A stretch of DNA of 64,000 nt from Elioraea tepida (GCF_019203965.1 NZ_CP076448.1:2371001-2435000); one strand, 5' to 3'. Shown: positions 17,620-26,459, numbered from the stretch's first letter. The notes: generated by a model from the letters alone, not told the origin. Translations and numbers: made by a program.

Positions 17620-18728
17620 CCGACACGACACGGACCACCGAGGCCACCACGCCTCAGGCGATTGCCGCCGCCGCGGCGGGCGAGATGACGCCCGAGCGCG
17701 AGCAGCGGATCGCTGCCCTTGCCGCCGCCGTTGCCGAAGGTGACAGCCGCGCCATCCTCGAGTTCGGCGCCGCTGCCCAGGCGCGAGTCACCTCTGTTGC
17801 CGACGAGATGCTCCGCGGCGTGCGCAACAAGGACCTCGGCGCGGCCGCCGCGCCGCTGAACGAGATGGTGGCCACCTTGCGCGGCTTCGAGGTCGGCGCG
17901 GTGGGCGGGGAGAGGAGCCTCATCGACCGGCTGCTCGGCCGCGCCAAGCCGGTGGCGAAGGTGCTGCAGCGCTATCAAGAGGTTCAAAGCCAGATCGAGA
18001 CCAGCATCGTCAAGCTCGAGGACCACAAGACCGCCTTGATGCGTGACGTCGAGCTCCTCGACCGCCTCTACGCGACGACGCTCGAATGGTTCCACGACCT
18101 CGCCGACCACATCGCCGCCGGCGAGCGTGCGCTCGCGCTTCTCGACTCAGAGACGATCCCTGCCAAGGAGCGCGAGGCGGCGACGGGGGATATGCTCGCC
18201 GCCCAGGCCCTGCGCGACCTCAGAGCGCGCCGCGACGAGCTCGAGCGTCGCGTGCACGACCTCAAGCTCACCCGCCAGGTGGCGATGCAGGCCCTGCCCG
18301 CGATCCGGGTGGTGCAGGAGAACGACAAGGCGCTCGTCTCCAAGATCACCTCGACCATCGTCAACACCGTTCCGCTGTGGAAACAGCAGCTCACGCTTGC
18401 CGTCACGATCGCGCGGGCGCGCGAGGCGGGGGGCGACCTGAAGGCGGCGACCGACCTCACCAACCAGCTTCTCACCGCCAACGCGGATGCGTTGCGCCAG
18501 TCGAACGCTGAGATACGCGCCCAGGTCGAGCGCGGAGTGTTCGACATCGAGGCGGTCAAGCGCGCCAACGAGCAGCTCGTCGGCACGATCGAGGACACGC
18601 TCCGGATCGCCGACGAGGGGCGGAAGCGCCGGGCCGAGGCCGAAGCGACTCTGCTCAGCCTCGAAGCGGAGCTGAAGCAGAGCCTCGCCGCGGCGAAGGC
18701 CCGCACCGCGCCGCCCGCGCAGCCGTGA
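17616..18728 (+). CDS. telA: Toxic anion resistance protein, TelA/KlaA family
   Basis: The 370-residue protein is almost entirely alpha-helical, with the family blocks LIDRLLGRAKPVAKVLQRYQEVQSQIE, the segment following EDHKTALMRDVELLDRLY, and PLWKQQLTLAVTIAR in the C-terminal half. TelA proteins were named for tellurite resistance on plasmids; chromosomal members paired with XpaC are thought to act at the cell envelope, but the mechanism is not settled. The start overlaps xpaC by four bases. The stop abuts the stop of the convergent DUF3422 gene with no gap. Confidence 0.9.
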   Translation: MTDTTRTTEATTPQAIAAAAAGEMTPEREQRIAALAAAVAEGDSRAILEFGAAAQARVTSVADEMLRGVRNKDLGAAAAPLNEMVATLRGFEVGAVGGERSLIDRLLGRAKPVAKVLQRYQEVQSQIETSIVKLEDHKTALMRDVELLDRLYATTLEWFHDLADHIAAGERALALLDSETIPAKEREAATGDMLAAQALRDLRARRDELERRVHDLKLTRQVAMQALPAIRVVQENDKALVSKITSTIVNTVPLWKQQLTLAVTIARAREAGGDLKAATDLTNQLLTANADALRQSNAEIRAQVERGVFDIEAVKRANEQLVGTIEDTLRIADEGRKRRAEAEATLLSLEAELKQSLAAAKARTAPPAQP

Positions 18729-19988
18729 TTAGGCTCCGCCCGAGAGGCTGCGGCGGAGCCGGCGGAGAGTGATCCAGATCGCGGCGGCGACGGCGGGGAC
18801 GGCGATCAGCGACACCCAGCGCGGCCCCTCGGGCAGGCCGAGCGCCGGCAGCCCGTCGACCGCGATCTTGACGAGGCTCACGAGGTAGTAGGCGATCGCG
18901 AAGGTCGAGAAGCCCTCGACCGCCTGGGAGAGGCGGAGCTGCGTCGCGGCGCGCTTGTCCATCGCCGCGAGAAGCGCGCTATTCTGGGCTTCAAGCCCGA
19001 CCTCGACGCGGGTGCGCAGCATCCCGCCCGCGCGGGCGATGCCGTCGTTCAGCGCCCGCTTGCGCCGCGCCACCGCCGCACAGGTGCGCAGGGCCGGGGT
19101 GAAGCGCCGGTCGAGGAACACGCTCATCCGCTGCACGCTTTCGAGCCGCTGCTCGTTCAACTCGGCGATCCGCGCCAAGACCAGAGCGCCGTACGCCTCA
19201 GTCGCGGCGAAGCGGAACCGGCTGGTCGCGGCGAGTGCCTCGGCCTCGGCCGCGAGCCTCGTGAGCTCATCGAGAAGCGCCCGGTCCTCCGCCCCTTGGG
19301 TCGCGGTCTTCGCGACGATCGAATCGAGACGCTTCTCGAGTTCGGCGAGCTTCGGCGTCGCCTCGCGCGCGAGCGGCAGGCCGAGCAGAGCGGCCATCCG
19401 GTAGTGCTCGATCTCGAGCAGGCGCTGCGCCATCCGCCCAAGCCGCCCCGGCGTGAGCGCGTTGGCATAGAGCACCATGCGCACGAACCCGTCCTCGGCC
19501 ATGCGGAAATCGGTGAACCCTTGGGCCTCGCCGCCGCCGAGCCCGCCACCCACCACCTCGCCCCGGAAGGCGCCGGCCGGCGGCACGAGAGCGGAGCCGG
19601 GCAGGATCCTGAGGTGCATCGCGGCGAGCCTGAGCCCCGTCAGCCCGTCGAGGAAGGCCTGCGCCTCAGGGTGGATGGCCGACCAGGCGTCGTCGGGCGG
19701 GAGCTCGGCGTCGGCATCGGCGAGAACGGAGAAGGCCTGGAACTCGCCATGCCGCTCCCACCGTACGATCCGCCCGGCGACGGGGGCGATATGGTTGCGC
19801 GCGCCGGGCTTGGGCTCGGCGGCGCCATGGGCGCGGCAGAAGGCGGCGAAGGCCTGCCGGTCGGCCTCGGCCCCGCCTTCCTCGGCGAGCAGCACGACAT
19901 GGCTGATCGCCGCCGGCGGCACGATGCGCAGATGCGGGCGTGCGTGCAGCTCGTCGTTCAGGATGGCGCGGAGCGGATGGTCCTGCAT
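18729..19988 (-). CDS. DUF3422 family membrane-anchored protein
   Basis: The ATG at 19988 begins MQDHPLRAILNDELHARP, the characteristic DUF3422 N-terminus, so upstream in-frame starts are rejected. The 419-residue protein has a soluble N-terminal domain, a long helical, coiled-coil-like middle (about 210-360), and two transmembrane segments near the C-terminus (about 350-415). The family is widespread in proteobacteria and has no assigned function. It faces the zinc alcohol dehydrogenase gene across a 113-bp gap that should carry both promoters. Confidence 0.9.
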   Translation of the reverse strand: MQDHPLRAILNDELHARPHLRIVPPAAISHVVLLAEEGGAEADRQAFAAFCRAHGAAEPKPGARNHIAPVAGRIVRWERHGEFQAFSVLADADAELPPDDAWSAIHPEAQAFLDGLTGLRLAAMHLRILPGSALVPPAGAFRGEVVGGGLGGGEAQGFTDFRMAEDGFVRMVLYANALTPGRLGRMAQRLLEIEHYRMAALLGLPLAREATPKLAELEKRLDSIVAKTATQGAEDRALLDELTRLAAEAEALAATSRFRFAATEAYGALVLARIAELNEQRLESVQRMSVFLDRRFTPALRTCAAVARRKRALNDGIARAGGMLRTRVEVGLEAQNSALLAAMDKRAATQLRLSQAVEGFSTFAIAYYLVSLVKIAVDGLPALGLPEGPRWVSLIAVPAVAAAIWITLRRLRRSLSGGA

Positions 19989-20101
19989 GCGCGCAGACTG
20001 CCACGCAGGCCGCGTGCGACGGAAGCGCGCTTGACCAATCACCCGCAGCCGGCCTTCCATCGCGGGCGGAAACGGTCCGACGCTGCAACGTAGGGGGAAC
20101 A

Positions 20102-21178
20102 ATGCGCGCCTACGCGCTCGTTGAGAACAACCAGCCGCTTCAGGAGATCGAGCTGCCCACCCCTGAGCCCAAGGGCAAGGAGGTCCTGCTCGAGGTGACG
20201 CATTGCGGCGTCTGCCACAGCGACCTCCACCTCTGGGAGGGCAAGTACGATCTCGGCGGTGGCAAGGTCCTGTCGCTCAAAGACCGGGGCGTGTCGCTGC
20301 CGCTCGCGATGGGCCACGAGATCGTCGGCCGGCTGGTGAAGCTCGGGCCGGAGGCGGAGGGCAAGGGGGTCGTGGTCGGCGGCCAGTACGTCGTTTTCCC
20401 TTGGGTCGGCTGCGGCACCTGCCCTGCCTGCCTCGCCGAGGAGGACAACTACTGTCCGAAGCAGCGCTCGATCGGCGTGCACCGGCACGGCGGCTATGCC
20501 ACGCACGTCATCGCGCCCGAACCGCGGCATCTCGTTCCGGTCGATGGTGTGGATCCGGCGCTTGCCGCCACCTATGCCTGCTCGGGACTCACCGTCTATT
20601 CGGCGATCATGAAGGTGATGCCGCTGCCGCCCGAGGAGACGGTGGTTCTGTTCGGTGCCGGCGGGCTCGGGCTTGCCGCGATCGCCGTGCTGCGGGCGCT
20701 CGGCCACCGCCGGATCGTCTCGGTCGATCTTGCGGAGGCCAAGCGCGCCGCCGCCCTCGCCGAGGGCGCGACGGAGGCGGTGGACGGCTCGGGCGAGCCC
20801 GAGGAGGTGGCAGCGAGGATCCTCGCCGTGACGGGCAGCCCCGTCCAGGCGGCGATCGACCTCGTCGGCAGCAACGCCACCGCGCGGGCGGGAACGGCGG
20901 CTCTCCGCAAGGGGGGAACCTACGTCATCGTCGGCCTTTATGGCGGCGACATCACGCTCTCGCTGCCGCTCGTCGTGTTGCGGGCGATGACGGTGCGCGG
21001 CTCGCATGTCGGCAACCCGAAGGAGCTGCGCGCTCTGATGGACCTCGCCCGGTCAGGGCGGCTCAAGCCCATCCCGGTCACGACCGAACCGCTCGCGCAA
21101 GCTCAGGAGGTGCTGATGCGCCTGCGTGCTGGGCAGATCGTCGGCCGTGTGGTGCTCGAGAACAGCGGCCGGTTCTGA
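20102..21178 (+). CDS. Zinc-dependent alcohol dehydrogenase (MDR superfamily)
   Basis: This NAD(P)-dependent medium-chain dehydrogenase has 358 residues. The catalytic zinc site is visible as HCGVCHSDLH and GHEIVGRL; the structural zinc lobe as GCGTCPACLAEEDNYC; and the nucleotide-binding fold as LFGAGGLGLAAIAVL. The ATG at 20102 is preceded by GGGGGA. The N-terminal half resembles alcohol or aldehyde dehydrogenases used for broad primary alcohols, but the substrate cannot be decided. A short SnoaL-like gene follows after 14 bp and may be cotranscribed. Confidence 0.92.
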   Translation: MRAYALVENNQPLQEIELPTPEPKGKEVLLEVTHCGVCHSDLHLWEGKYDLGGGKVLSLKDRGVSLPLAMGHEIVGRLVKLGPEAEGKGVVVGGQYVVFPWVGCGTCPACLAEEDNYCPKQRSIGVHRHGGYATHVIAPEPRHLVPVDGVDPALAATYACSGLTVYSAIMKVMPLPPEETVVLFGAGGLGLAAIAVLRALGHRRIVSVDLAEAKRAAALAEGATEAVDGSGEPEEVAARILAVTGSPVQAAIDLVGSNATARAGTAALRKGGTYVIVGLYGGDITLSLPLVVLRAMTVRGSHVGNPKELRALMDLARSGRLKPIPVTTEPLAQAQEVLMRLRAGQIVGRVVLENSGRF

Positions 21179-21192
21179 GCGCGACCCGTCGC

Positions 21193-21630
21193 ATGGCGCG
21201 TCGCCCGCCCCCTCTGCCGGCGCTCGTCGAGGATGCCGTGCTCGCGGCCAACCAGGCCTTCTACGACGCGTTCGCCGCCCGTGACGTCGAGGCGATGGAG
21301 GCGCTGTGGTCGCGCGAGGGGCCGGTGGCCTGCATCCATCCCGGCTGGAACCCGCTGCTTGATCGCGACGACATCATGGCCGCGTGGTCGGCCATCCTCC
21401 GCAACCCCGACGCGCCCGATATCCGGGTGGAGAATGCGATCGCCCTGATCCTGGGCGACACGGCGATGGTCGTCTGCCACGAGCGCGTGGGCGGGGCGCT
21501 GCTTGCGTGCACCAACCTGTTCCGGCTCGAGCAGGGAACATGGCGGATGGTGCTGCACCATGCCGGGCCGGTGGGGGAGGAGCCTCTGTCGCGCGACGAC
21601 GGGGCGCCGCTGCCGCACCGGATCCACTGA
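21193..21630 (+). CDS. NTF2-like/SnoaL-fold protein
   Basis: The 145-residue protein begins at ATG 21193. Its layout, an N-terminal helix (ANQAFYDAFAARDVEAMEALWS) followed by strands with CIHPGWNPLLDRDDIMAAW and a closing strand pair WRMVLHHAG, is that of the NTF2-like superfamily with DUF4440/SnoaL_3 relatives. Such proteins bind or isomerise small molecules, but no function can be assigned. It lies 14 bp after the dehydrogenase and converges on the CHAP gene with a 14-bp gap. Confidence 0.85.
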   Translation: MARRPPPLPALVEDAVLAANQAFYDAFAARDVEAMEALWSREGPVACIHPGWNPLLDRDDIMAAWSAILRNPDAPDIRVENAIALILGDTAMVVCHERVGGALLACTNLFRLEQGTWRMVLHHAGPVGEEPLSRDDGAPLPHRIH

Positions 21631-21644
21631 GGGCCTGCGCGCGG

Positions 21645-22574
21645 TCAGCGCAGCGAGCGGTCGGGCGCGGCGAACATCGCGAGCTCCTCATCGACGAGCG
21701 GCTCGCGCGGCGCGAACTGTGCCACCCGGAAGGCGGCCGCGGCCGAGGCGGGCGCGGGCGAGGCAGCAGGGGCGGTCCACTCCGTCGCTGACGCCCGCAC
21801 GACCTCGGCAGAGCCCCCGACGCGCGGCTGCAGGGTTGCGATGGCGCGCACTGTGAGCGGGGAAGGCTGCGCCTGCTGGGCGGGCAGATCACCGAACTCG
21901 GCGGCGACGATGTCGGCGAGCGCCGCGGCACGGCCTTCGTAGCGTGCCGGGGCGGCGGCGGCGCGCGCGGCGCGCTCGTCGAGCCGGGCGCGGGCAGCGC
22001 TGATCGGCGCGAGCGGCGGCAGGGGCGAGCCGTCGACGGTGCGCGGCAGGACGAAGCCAAAGGTCGGGTAGTGGCGGCCGAACCCGTCACGGTCCCCGTG
22101 GATCTCGACGCGCACGAGCGTCCAGGTGTTGTTGGGCGAGACGTCGATCACCGAGACGTTCCGGGCGACCTGCCCCTTCGTCAGGCCGGGGCCCTGCCAG
22201 TTGGCGTGATCGACCAGGATGTGGCGCGGCGAGACGATCCCGGAGACGACCGACACATGGCCGAGCCGCATGCCGCCGGTGGCGCGGAAGACGAGCACGG
22301 CTCCGACCTCCGGTGTCTGACCGCGCTGGTAGCGGCCCTCCGCCTGGTGCCACCAGGTGTGCGCGTTGCCCGTGATGTCGATGCCCGAGAGCTGCCGCGC
22401 GAAGGGGACGCATTGCAGGCCACCCGAGGGCTGGACCGTCCGCTGGACCTGCCGCGCGGTCTGGCGCTGGCCGCTTGCGGCTGTGTTGGCCACCGCCTCC
22501 AGGGCGGGCAGGCCGGCAAGAAGGGAGGCGAGGCCGAAAGCGGCGAGGAGACGGCCGCAACGATCGACGCGCAT
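21645..22574 (-). CDS. Exported CHAP-domain protein (probable peptidoglycan hydrolase)
   Basis: CHAP domains are cysteine amidases or endopeptidases acting on peptidoglycan or related peptides. The 309-residue precursor starts at ATG 22574 behind AAGGAG and has a signal peptide through about residue 30. The CHAP domain runs from about 50 to 165, with the putative catalytic C55 in LQCVPFAR and H106 in RLGHVSVV. The C-terminal 130 residues are alanine-rich, low-complexity and probably disordered. It stands alone, upstream of a 308-bp gap. Confidence 0.88.
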   Translation of the reverse strand: MRVDRCGRLLAAFGLASLLAGLPALEAVANTAASGQRQTARQVQRTVQPSGGLQCVPFARQLSGIDITGNAHTWWHQAEGRYQRGQTPEVGAVLVFRATGGMRLGHVSVVSGIVSPRHILVDHANWQGPGLTKGQVARNVSVIDVSPNNTWTLVRVEIHGDRDGFGRHYPTFGFVLPRTVDGSPLPPLAPISAARARLDERAARAAAAPARYEGRAAALADIVAAEFGDLPAQQAQPSPLTVRAIATLQPRVGGSAEVVRASATEWTAPAASPAPASAAAAFRVAQFAPREPLVDEELAMFAAPDRSLR

Positions 22575-22882
22575 GGCTTTGGTGCTCCTTGCTGACCACG
22601 GACAGGCAGGGTTGCGCGGGACGCAACCCGAACGCGTTGACCATGCACGTCGCGGGGTGACAACCCGCCGCTCGCAATGCCACCGTATTGCCCGAAAGTT
22701 TGCCCCATCCTCCCTGTGCAGAAACGCCCGAGATCGGACGATATTCCCATAACGTCGTGTTTCGGGATGTTACGGCAGGGTCGCCGGACTCGGCTGATCG
22801 GCATGCGATCGTAACGAAAGCGGCCCCGCAGGCTGCCTGCCGCGGGGCCGCCGGATGCCCGAGCCGGAACGCCCAGGCCCGG
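22575..22882. other. Intergenic stretch between the CHAP and RidA genes
   Basis: This 308-bp stretch holds no gene I can support. The left part must carry the promoter and leader of the minus-strand CHAP gene; it is less GC-rich around 22740-22790 (for example GATATTCCCATAACG). The right part carries the hairpin described separately at 22815-22851. Confidence 0.6.
22815..22851 (-). terminator. Rho-independent terminator of the RidA gene
   Basis: A perfect ten-base-pair stem (GCGGCCCCGC at 22820-22829 with GCGGGGCCGC at 22842-22851) encloses a 12-base loop. Read on the minus strand it is followed by TTTCGTT. It lies 31 bases beyond the RidA stop. Confidence 0.7.
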
Positions 22883-23233
22883 CTACTTGCAGGCGACGAC
22901 CATGATCTCGACCAGCATCCCGGGCGCGGCGAGCTTCGACTCGACGCAGGCCCGCGCCGGCGCGAGCCCTGGCGGCACCCAGGCCGACCAGACCTCGTTC
23001 ATCGCATCGCGCAGGGTGATGTCGGAGAGCCAGATCTGGGCCGAGAGAAGCCGCGTCTTGTCGGTTCCCCGCTCCTCGAGGGCGGCGTCGATCTGCGCGA
23101 GGATGTCCGCCGTCTGGCCCTTGATGTCCTTGGTCGTGTCCTTCGCGGTCATGCCGCGCAGGAACACGAAGCCGTGGAACTCAACCGCGTCGGAATAGAT
23201 TTTCCCCGGGTTGACGCGCTCGATCCGGCTCAT
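22883..23233 (-). CDS. RidA family protein
   Basis: The 116-residue protein has the RidA (YjgF/YER057c/UK114) fold signature: GKIYSDAVEFHGFVFLRG, QTADILAQIDAALEERG and the C-terminal LVEIMVVA. Classical RidA enzymes hydrolyse reactive enamine/imine intermediates using a conserved arginine. Here the C-terminal block has ACVESKLAAPGMLVE, so the equivalent catalytic arginine (normally in the RxAVxVxxLP context) is replaced; this suggests one of the Rid subfamilies without deaminase activity. The start at 23233 has AGGGAAGAG upstream. It is followed by a strong terminator. Confidence 0.88.
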   Translation of the reverse strand: MSRIERVNPGKIYSDAVEFHGFVFLRGMTAKDTTKDIKGQTADILAQIDAALEERGTDKTRLLSAQIWLSDITLRDAMNEVWSAWVPPGLAPARACVESKLAAPGMLVEIMVVACK

Positions 23234-23326
23234 GCTGCTCTTCCCTCTCCCGTCGACCTCTGGCTCTGTCGCCCCTGCGGGGCGCGGCTTCGCATACGCG
23301 CCGGCGCGCCTCGGGGCAAGGCGCGG

Positions 23327-23626
23327 TCAGAACGAGGCGGCGGGGTGATCGCGCTCTGGCAGCGCGGCGAGGCGGCAGCCGCACCAGGGGCAGGTGCCGA
23401 GAGCTGCGCGCACGGCGGCGATCGCCGTCTCCTCGTCGCCTGCGCGGGCGAGGGCGTCGAGAAGCGCTGTGCGAAGACGCTCATGTTCGCCCCCTGCCGT
23501 GCAGGCCGCGGCGCGCGAGTTCACGAGGGCCTCGGTCTCGGAATCGGCAGGCACGAGGGTAAAGCCCTCCGCCCGCCCGGCGAGTGGCAGAAGAGCGGCG
23601 GCGAACAGGGCACGACGTCCAGGCAT
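23327..23626 (-). CDS. Small exported cysteine-containing protein, unknown function
   Basis: The 99-residue frame begins with a short signal-like segment (RRALFAAALLPLAGRA), followed by a helical region and a C-terminal CPWCGC cluster; another cysteine lies at AACTAGG. CPWC resembles a redox-active CxxC, but the protein lacks a thioredoxin fold in length and order. I do not recognise the family. It could be a small periplasmic redox or metal-binding protein. It is 93 bp upstream of the RidA gene on the same strand, and the two may be cotranscribed. Confidence 0.55.
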   Translation of the reverse strand: MPGRRALFAAALLPLAGRAEGFTLVPADSETEALVNSRAAACTAGGEHERLRTALLDALARAGDEETAIAAVRAALGTCPWCGCRLAALPERDHPAASF

Positions 23627-24114
23627 GCGATCGTCCTAGCGCGCTCCGCCGCAAGCCGCCAGGGCGGGCGGATCACGGCCCCGCGATCGGGCCCAGGCGT
23701 GCGGGCATTAAACCAGCGCATGCTCCGTGGCGCCTTTTCTCTTGGCGGCCCCGATCCCTCTGTCTGTCCGATGGCCCGGGCTGGCGGTGCGCAGGGCGGT
23801 GACGGAGGCACTCCGCCCGCGCCACCGGGGCCGCCCCGACCCATCGGACGCCGGTCGATGGTCCGGTGTCGCATCAACTGCGGCGAGGCCGAAGAAGGGG
23901 CCACCTCGTCTCAGCAGCCTATGCGACGCCGACTCCTCATCCTGTCAGCCACGTCAGGATCGGGCGTGGTTGTGCCGCACGGCGGTGACCTCGCCCGTCG
24001 CGTGCTTGCCCATCGCGGCACCCCGAGGACATGTCAAGGCCGCCCGAGCGACGGGCCTTTTTGAGCCAACCCTGCCGGCAGGATTTCAGCCAAGGCCGTG
24101 ACGGCCGCGCGGTT
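23627..24114. other. 488-bp stretch without a convincing gene
   Basis: No frame here has convincing protein character; the open frames are GC-rich shadows. It contains several short inverted repeats, such as ATCCTG with CAGGAT at about 23939-23959, and ends with a plus-strand hairpin followed by five Ts (24036-24062). A plus-strand small RNA ending at that hairpin is possible. I checked by eye for RNase P, SRP and tmRNA consensus blocks and saw none. Confidence 0.45.
24036..24062 (+). terminator. Possible rho-independent terminator, plus strand
   Basis: AAGGCCGCCCG and CGGGCCTTTTT form an imperfect stem around a short AGCGA loop, and the right arm ends in a run of five Ts. No plus-strand gene ends here, so it may end a noncoding transcript. 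On the minus strand it lies beyond the stop of the MBL-fold gene and the stem starts CTT, so it could serve that gene weakly. Confidence 0.45.
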
Positions 24115-25695
24115 TCAAGACTCGAGGGCGGCGCGCACGCGCTCGAGAAGCCGTGCCCGCGCCGCATCGTCCCCGGCCTCCTCGAGGCGACGGCGAAGCT
24201 CGAGCACGAGAGCGGCGCGCTCGTTGTGCCAGTCCACCCGCGCATGCGCCGCCTCCGGCGCAAGACGCGGTGCCGCCCCTCTCGGCCGGGCAGGGCCCTG
24301 TGCCGGCAGGGCGTAGGCCGAGTCGAGTTCGGGAAGAACGACGGGGGTGCCGAAACCGGCCAGGGCGGATGCGAGCGAGTCGCGCGCCTCGTCCTCGCCA
24401 TGGACGAGGAAGATCCCCTGGCGCACCGGCCGGCGCGCCTCCACCCAGGCGATCAGGTCGCGCCGGTCGGCATGGCCGGAATAGCAGTCGAGCATGCGTA
24501 TGCGCGCCCGCACGGCAACCTCCTGGCCGAGGATCGTCACCGCCTTCGCGCCATCCACGAGCAGCCGCCCGAGCGTTCCAGGCGCCTGGTAGCCGGTGAA
24601 CAGGATCGTCGCCTGCGGCCGCCACAGCGTGTTGAGGAGGTGGTGTCGGATCCGCCCCGCCTCGGCCATGCCGGAGGCCGAGACGATGATGATCCCGCCC
24701 GTGACCTTGTTCAGCCGCTTGCTCTCCTCCACCGAGCGGGTGAAGCGGATGTTGGGCCCGGCGAGGAAACTCTCGGGGGGCACGGTGTGCTCGGGCAGGT
24801 CTTTCAGATGTGCGCGGAAGGTCGCCGTCGCCTCGGTCGCGAGCGGACTGTCGATCACCACAGGAACGGCGGGGAGGGCGCCCGTCTCCATCAGCACGTC
24901 GAGGTCGTGCAGAAGCTCCTGGGTGCGTTCGACCGCGAAGGCTGGCATCACGAGATTGCCGCCGGCGTCGAGAGCGGCGCGCACCTCCGCCGCGAGCAGC
25001 GCCCGCCGGCCCTCGGCGTCGGGGTCGTCACGCTCGCGGTCGCCATAGGTCGACTCCACCACCAGCCAATCGAGCCCCTTCGGGCTTTCCGGGTCGTCGT
25101 GGAAGGCCTTGGCACCTGGCCCGATGTCGCCGGAGACGAGCAGGCTTGCCGCCCCGCCATCTCCACGCGGCAGGCGGAGCTCCACCGACGCCGAGCCGAG
25201 CAGGTGGCCGGCGTTCCAGAAGCGCGCCCGCACGCCTCCCGGAAGGTCGACCCAGCGCCGATACGGCTCACGCCGGAATAGGGCGAGGCAGGCCTCGGCA
25301 TCGGCGCGGGTGTAGATCGGCTCGACGGTCGGGCGGCCTCTGGCGGCGTTGCGCCGGTTGAGGCGCTCGACCTCAGTCTCCTGGATATAGCCGCTGTCGG
25401 GCAGCATGACGGCGGCGAGATCGGCGGTCGCCTCCGTCGCCACGACGGGGCCCGCGAAACCCTCGCGCGCGAGTCGGGGGATCAGGCCCGAATGATCGAT
25501 GTGCGCGTGGGTGAGAACGACGGCGGCGATCCGCCTCGGCTCGAAGGGGAACGGGCGCCAGTTCAGCGCCTTGATCGTCTTCGGCCCCTGGAACAGGCCG
25601 CAGTCGATCAGGAGCTCGGCCCCGCCGGTCGTGATCCTGAGGCAGCTTCCCGTGACCGTTCCGGCCGCACCGTGGAAGATCAGTGTGGGGTCCAT
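24115..25695 (-). CDS. MBL-fold metallo-hydrolase with beta-CASP/RNA-specificity domain
   Basis: The 526-residue protein belongs to the CPSF73/Ysh1-like group of metallo-beta-lactamase nucleases. The metal site is visible: HAHIDH near residue 63, a later histidine in GHLLGSA, and the aspartate in VSGDIG. The beta-CASP domain follows, with VVESTYGDR, MPAFAVERTQELL, the SASGMAEAGRIRHHL motif and FTGYQAPGTLG, and a C-terminal YSGHADR and LVHGEDEA. Bacterial members probably process RNA; the substrate is unknown. The last 60 residues beyond the domain are arginine/alanine-rich and helical. Confidence 0.92.
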   Translation of the reverse strand: MDPTLIFHGAAGTVTGSCLRITTGGAELLIDCGLFQGPKTIKALNWRPFPFEPRRIAAVVLTHAHIDHSGLIPRLAREGFAGPVVATEATADLAAVMLPDSGYIQETEVERLNRRNAARGRPTVEPIYTRADAEACLALFRREPYRRWVDLPGGVRARFWNAGHLLGSASVELRLPRGDGGAASLLVSGDIGPGAKAFHDDPESPKGLDWLVVESTYGDRERDDPDAEGRRALLAAEVRAALDAGGNLVMPAFAVERTQELLHDLDVLMETGALPAVPVVIDSPLATEATATFRAHLKDLPEHTVPPESFLAGPNIRFTRSVEESKRLNKVTGGIIIVSASGMAEAGRIRHHLLNTLWRPQATILFTGYQAPGTLGRLLVDGAKAVTILGQEVAVRARIRMLDCYSGHADRRDLIAWVEARRPVRQGIFLVHGEDEARDSLASALAGFGTPVVLPELDSAYALPAQGPARPRGAAPRLAPEAAHARVDWHNERAALVLELRRRLEEAGDDAARARLLERVRAALES

Positions 25696-25730
25696 CCGCT
25701 GCAGGCTAGGCCGTCGGGAAGGAGAAGGCG

Positions 25731-25922
25731 ATGGAGGCGTGGCAGGTCTTCGGCCTCGTGGCTTCGGCAGCGATGCTCGCCATCCTCTGGCCGAGGCTCA
25801 GGCGCATGCTTGCCGAAGGCGACCCTCTGCTGCGCTGGGCAGCGCTGTGGGCGGCTGCTCTGCTCGCGGTCGTGCTCGCCCATGAGTGGCTGCTCGCGCC
25901 GCTGGGCCTCGGGCTGCGGTGA
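25731..25922 (+). CDS. Small membrane protein with two transmembrane segments
   Basis: The 63-residue protein has a strong ribosome-binding site (GGAAGGAGAAGG) before ATG 25731. It consists of two hydrophobic helices (VFGLVASAAMLAILW and LLRWAALWAAALLAVVLAHE) joined by a short loop with basic residues (PRLRRML). I do not recognise a family. The gene starts 35 bp from the divergent MBL-fold gene. The good ribosome-binding site and clean membrane topology support a real gene. Confidence 0.72.
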   Translation: MEAWQVFGLVASAAMLAILWPRLRRMLAEGDPLLRWAALWAAALLAVVLAHEWLLAPLGLGLR

Positions 25923-26072
25923 CACACCCCCGCGCGGGGTGGCGGGGCTCGCGCCGCGTCGTTGTGGCCTTTGGCCGCGCGTGAGGGATTGGGCTGCAGC
26001 GGCGCGGCCCGTCCTCCTCGAGCCGGCGCGGCGGGCGCGTCCGAAGAGGCGAACCGACGCCCGGTGCCGACC

Positions 26073-26432
26073 TCACCAGCGCAGGAACGCCGGCGGCAGC
26101 GACCAACCCTGAGTCGTCGGCTGACCCTGTGTCTGGCCCGCGCTCCGCGCCTGTTCGTCGGCACGGCGGAGGCATTCGCGCGTCAGCCGGTCGCGCTCGG
26201 CGATTCCGGCCTCGCGATCGACACGGGGAATCGACGCGGTCTCCTCCATGATCGTCTGCGCTCCGGAGACCGACACGTCGGTCCAGAGCGCGCGGCCACG
26301 GTTTCGTTCGGCCATCACCCGCTCCGCCTCGCGGGCGCAGGCGATCTCGGCCGGGCTGCGCTCGTCCTGCCTCGGCGCGCAAGCGGCGGGAAGGATCAGG
26401 AGCAGAAGGAGGAGCGAGGCGGCACGGTGCAT
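26073..26432 (-). CDS. Small lipoprotein of unknown function
   Basis: The 119-residue precursor starts at ATG 26432 and has a lipoprotein signal: leucine-rich core followed by LPAAC, with the acylated cysteine at residue 18. The mature part has one more cysteine pair candidate (IACARE, TRECLRR), is charged and helical in the middle, and ends in a glutamine-rich tail. No family is recognised. It follows the next upstream gene (26460-26960, same strand) after 27 bp, so the two are probably cotranscribed. Confidence 0.72.
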   Translation of the reverse strand: MHRAASLLLLLLILPAACAPRQDERSPAEIACAREAERVMAERNRGRALWTDVSVSGAQTIMEETASIPRVDREAGIAERDRLTRECLRRADEQARSAGQTQGQPTTQGWSLPPAFLRW

Positions 26433-26459
26433 CGTCGTCTCTCGGCTCTCGGGCGCCTG

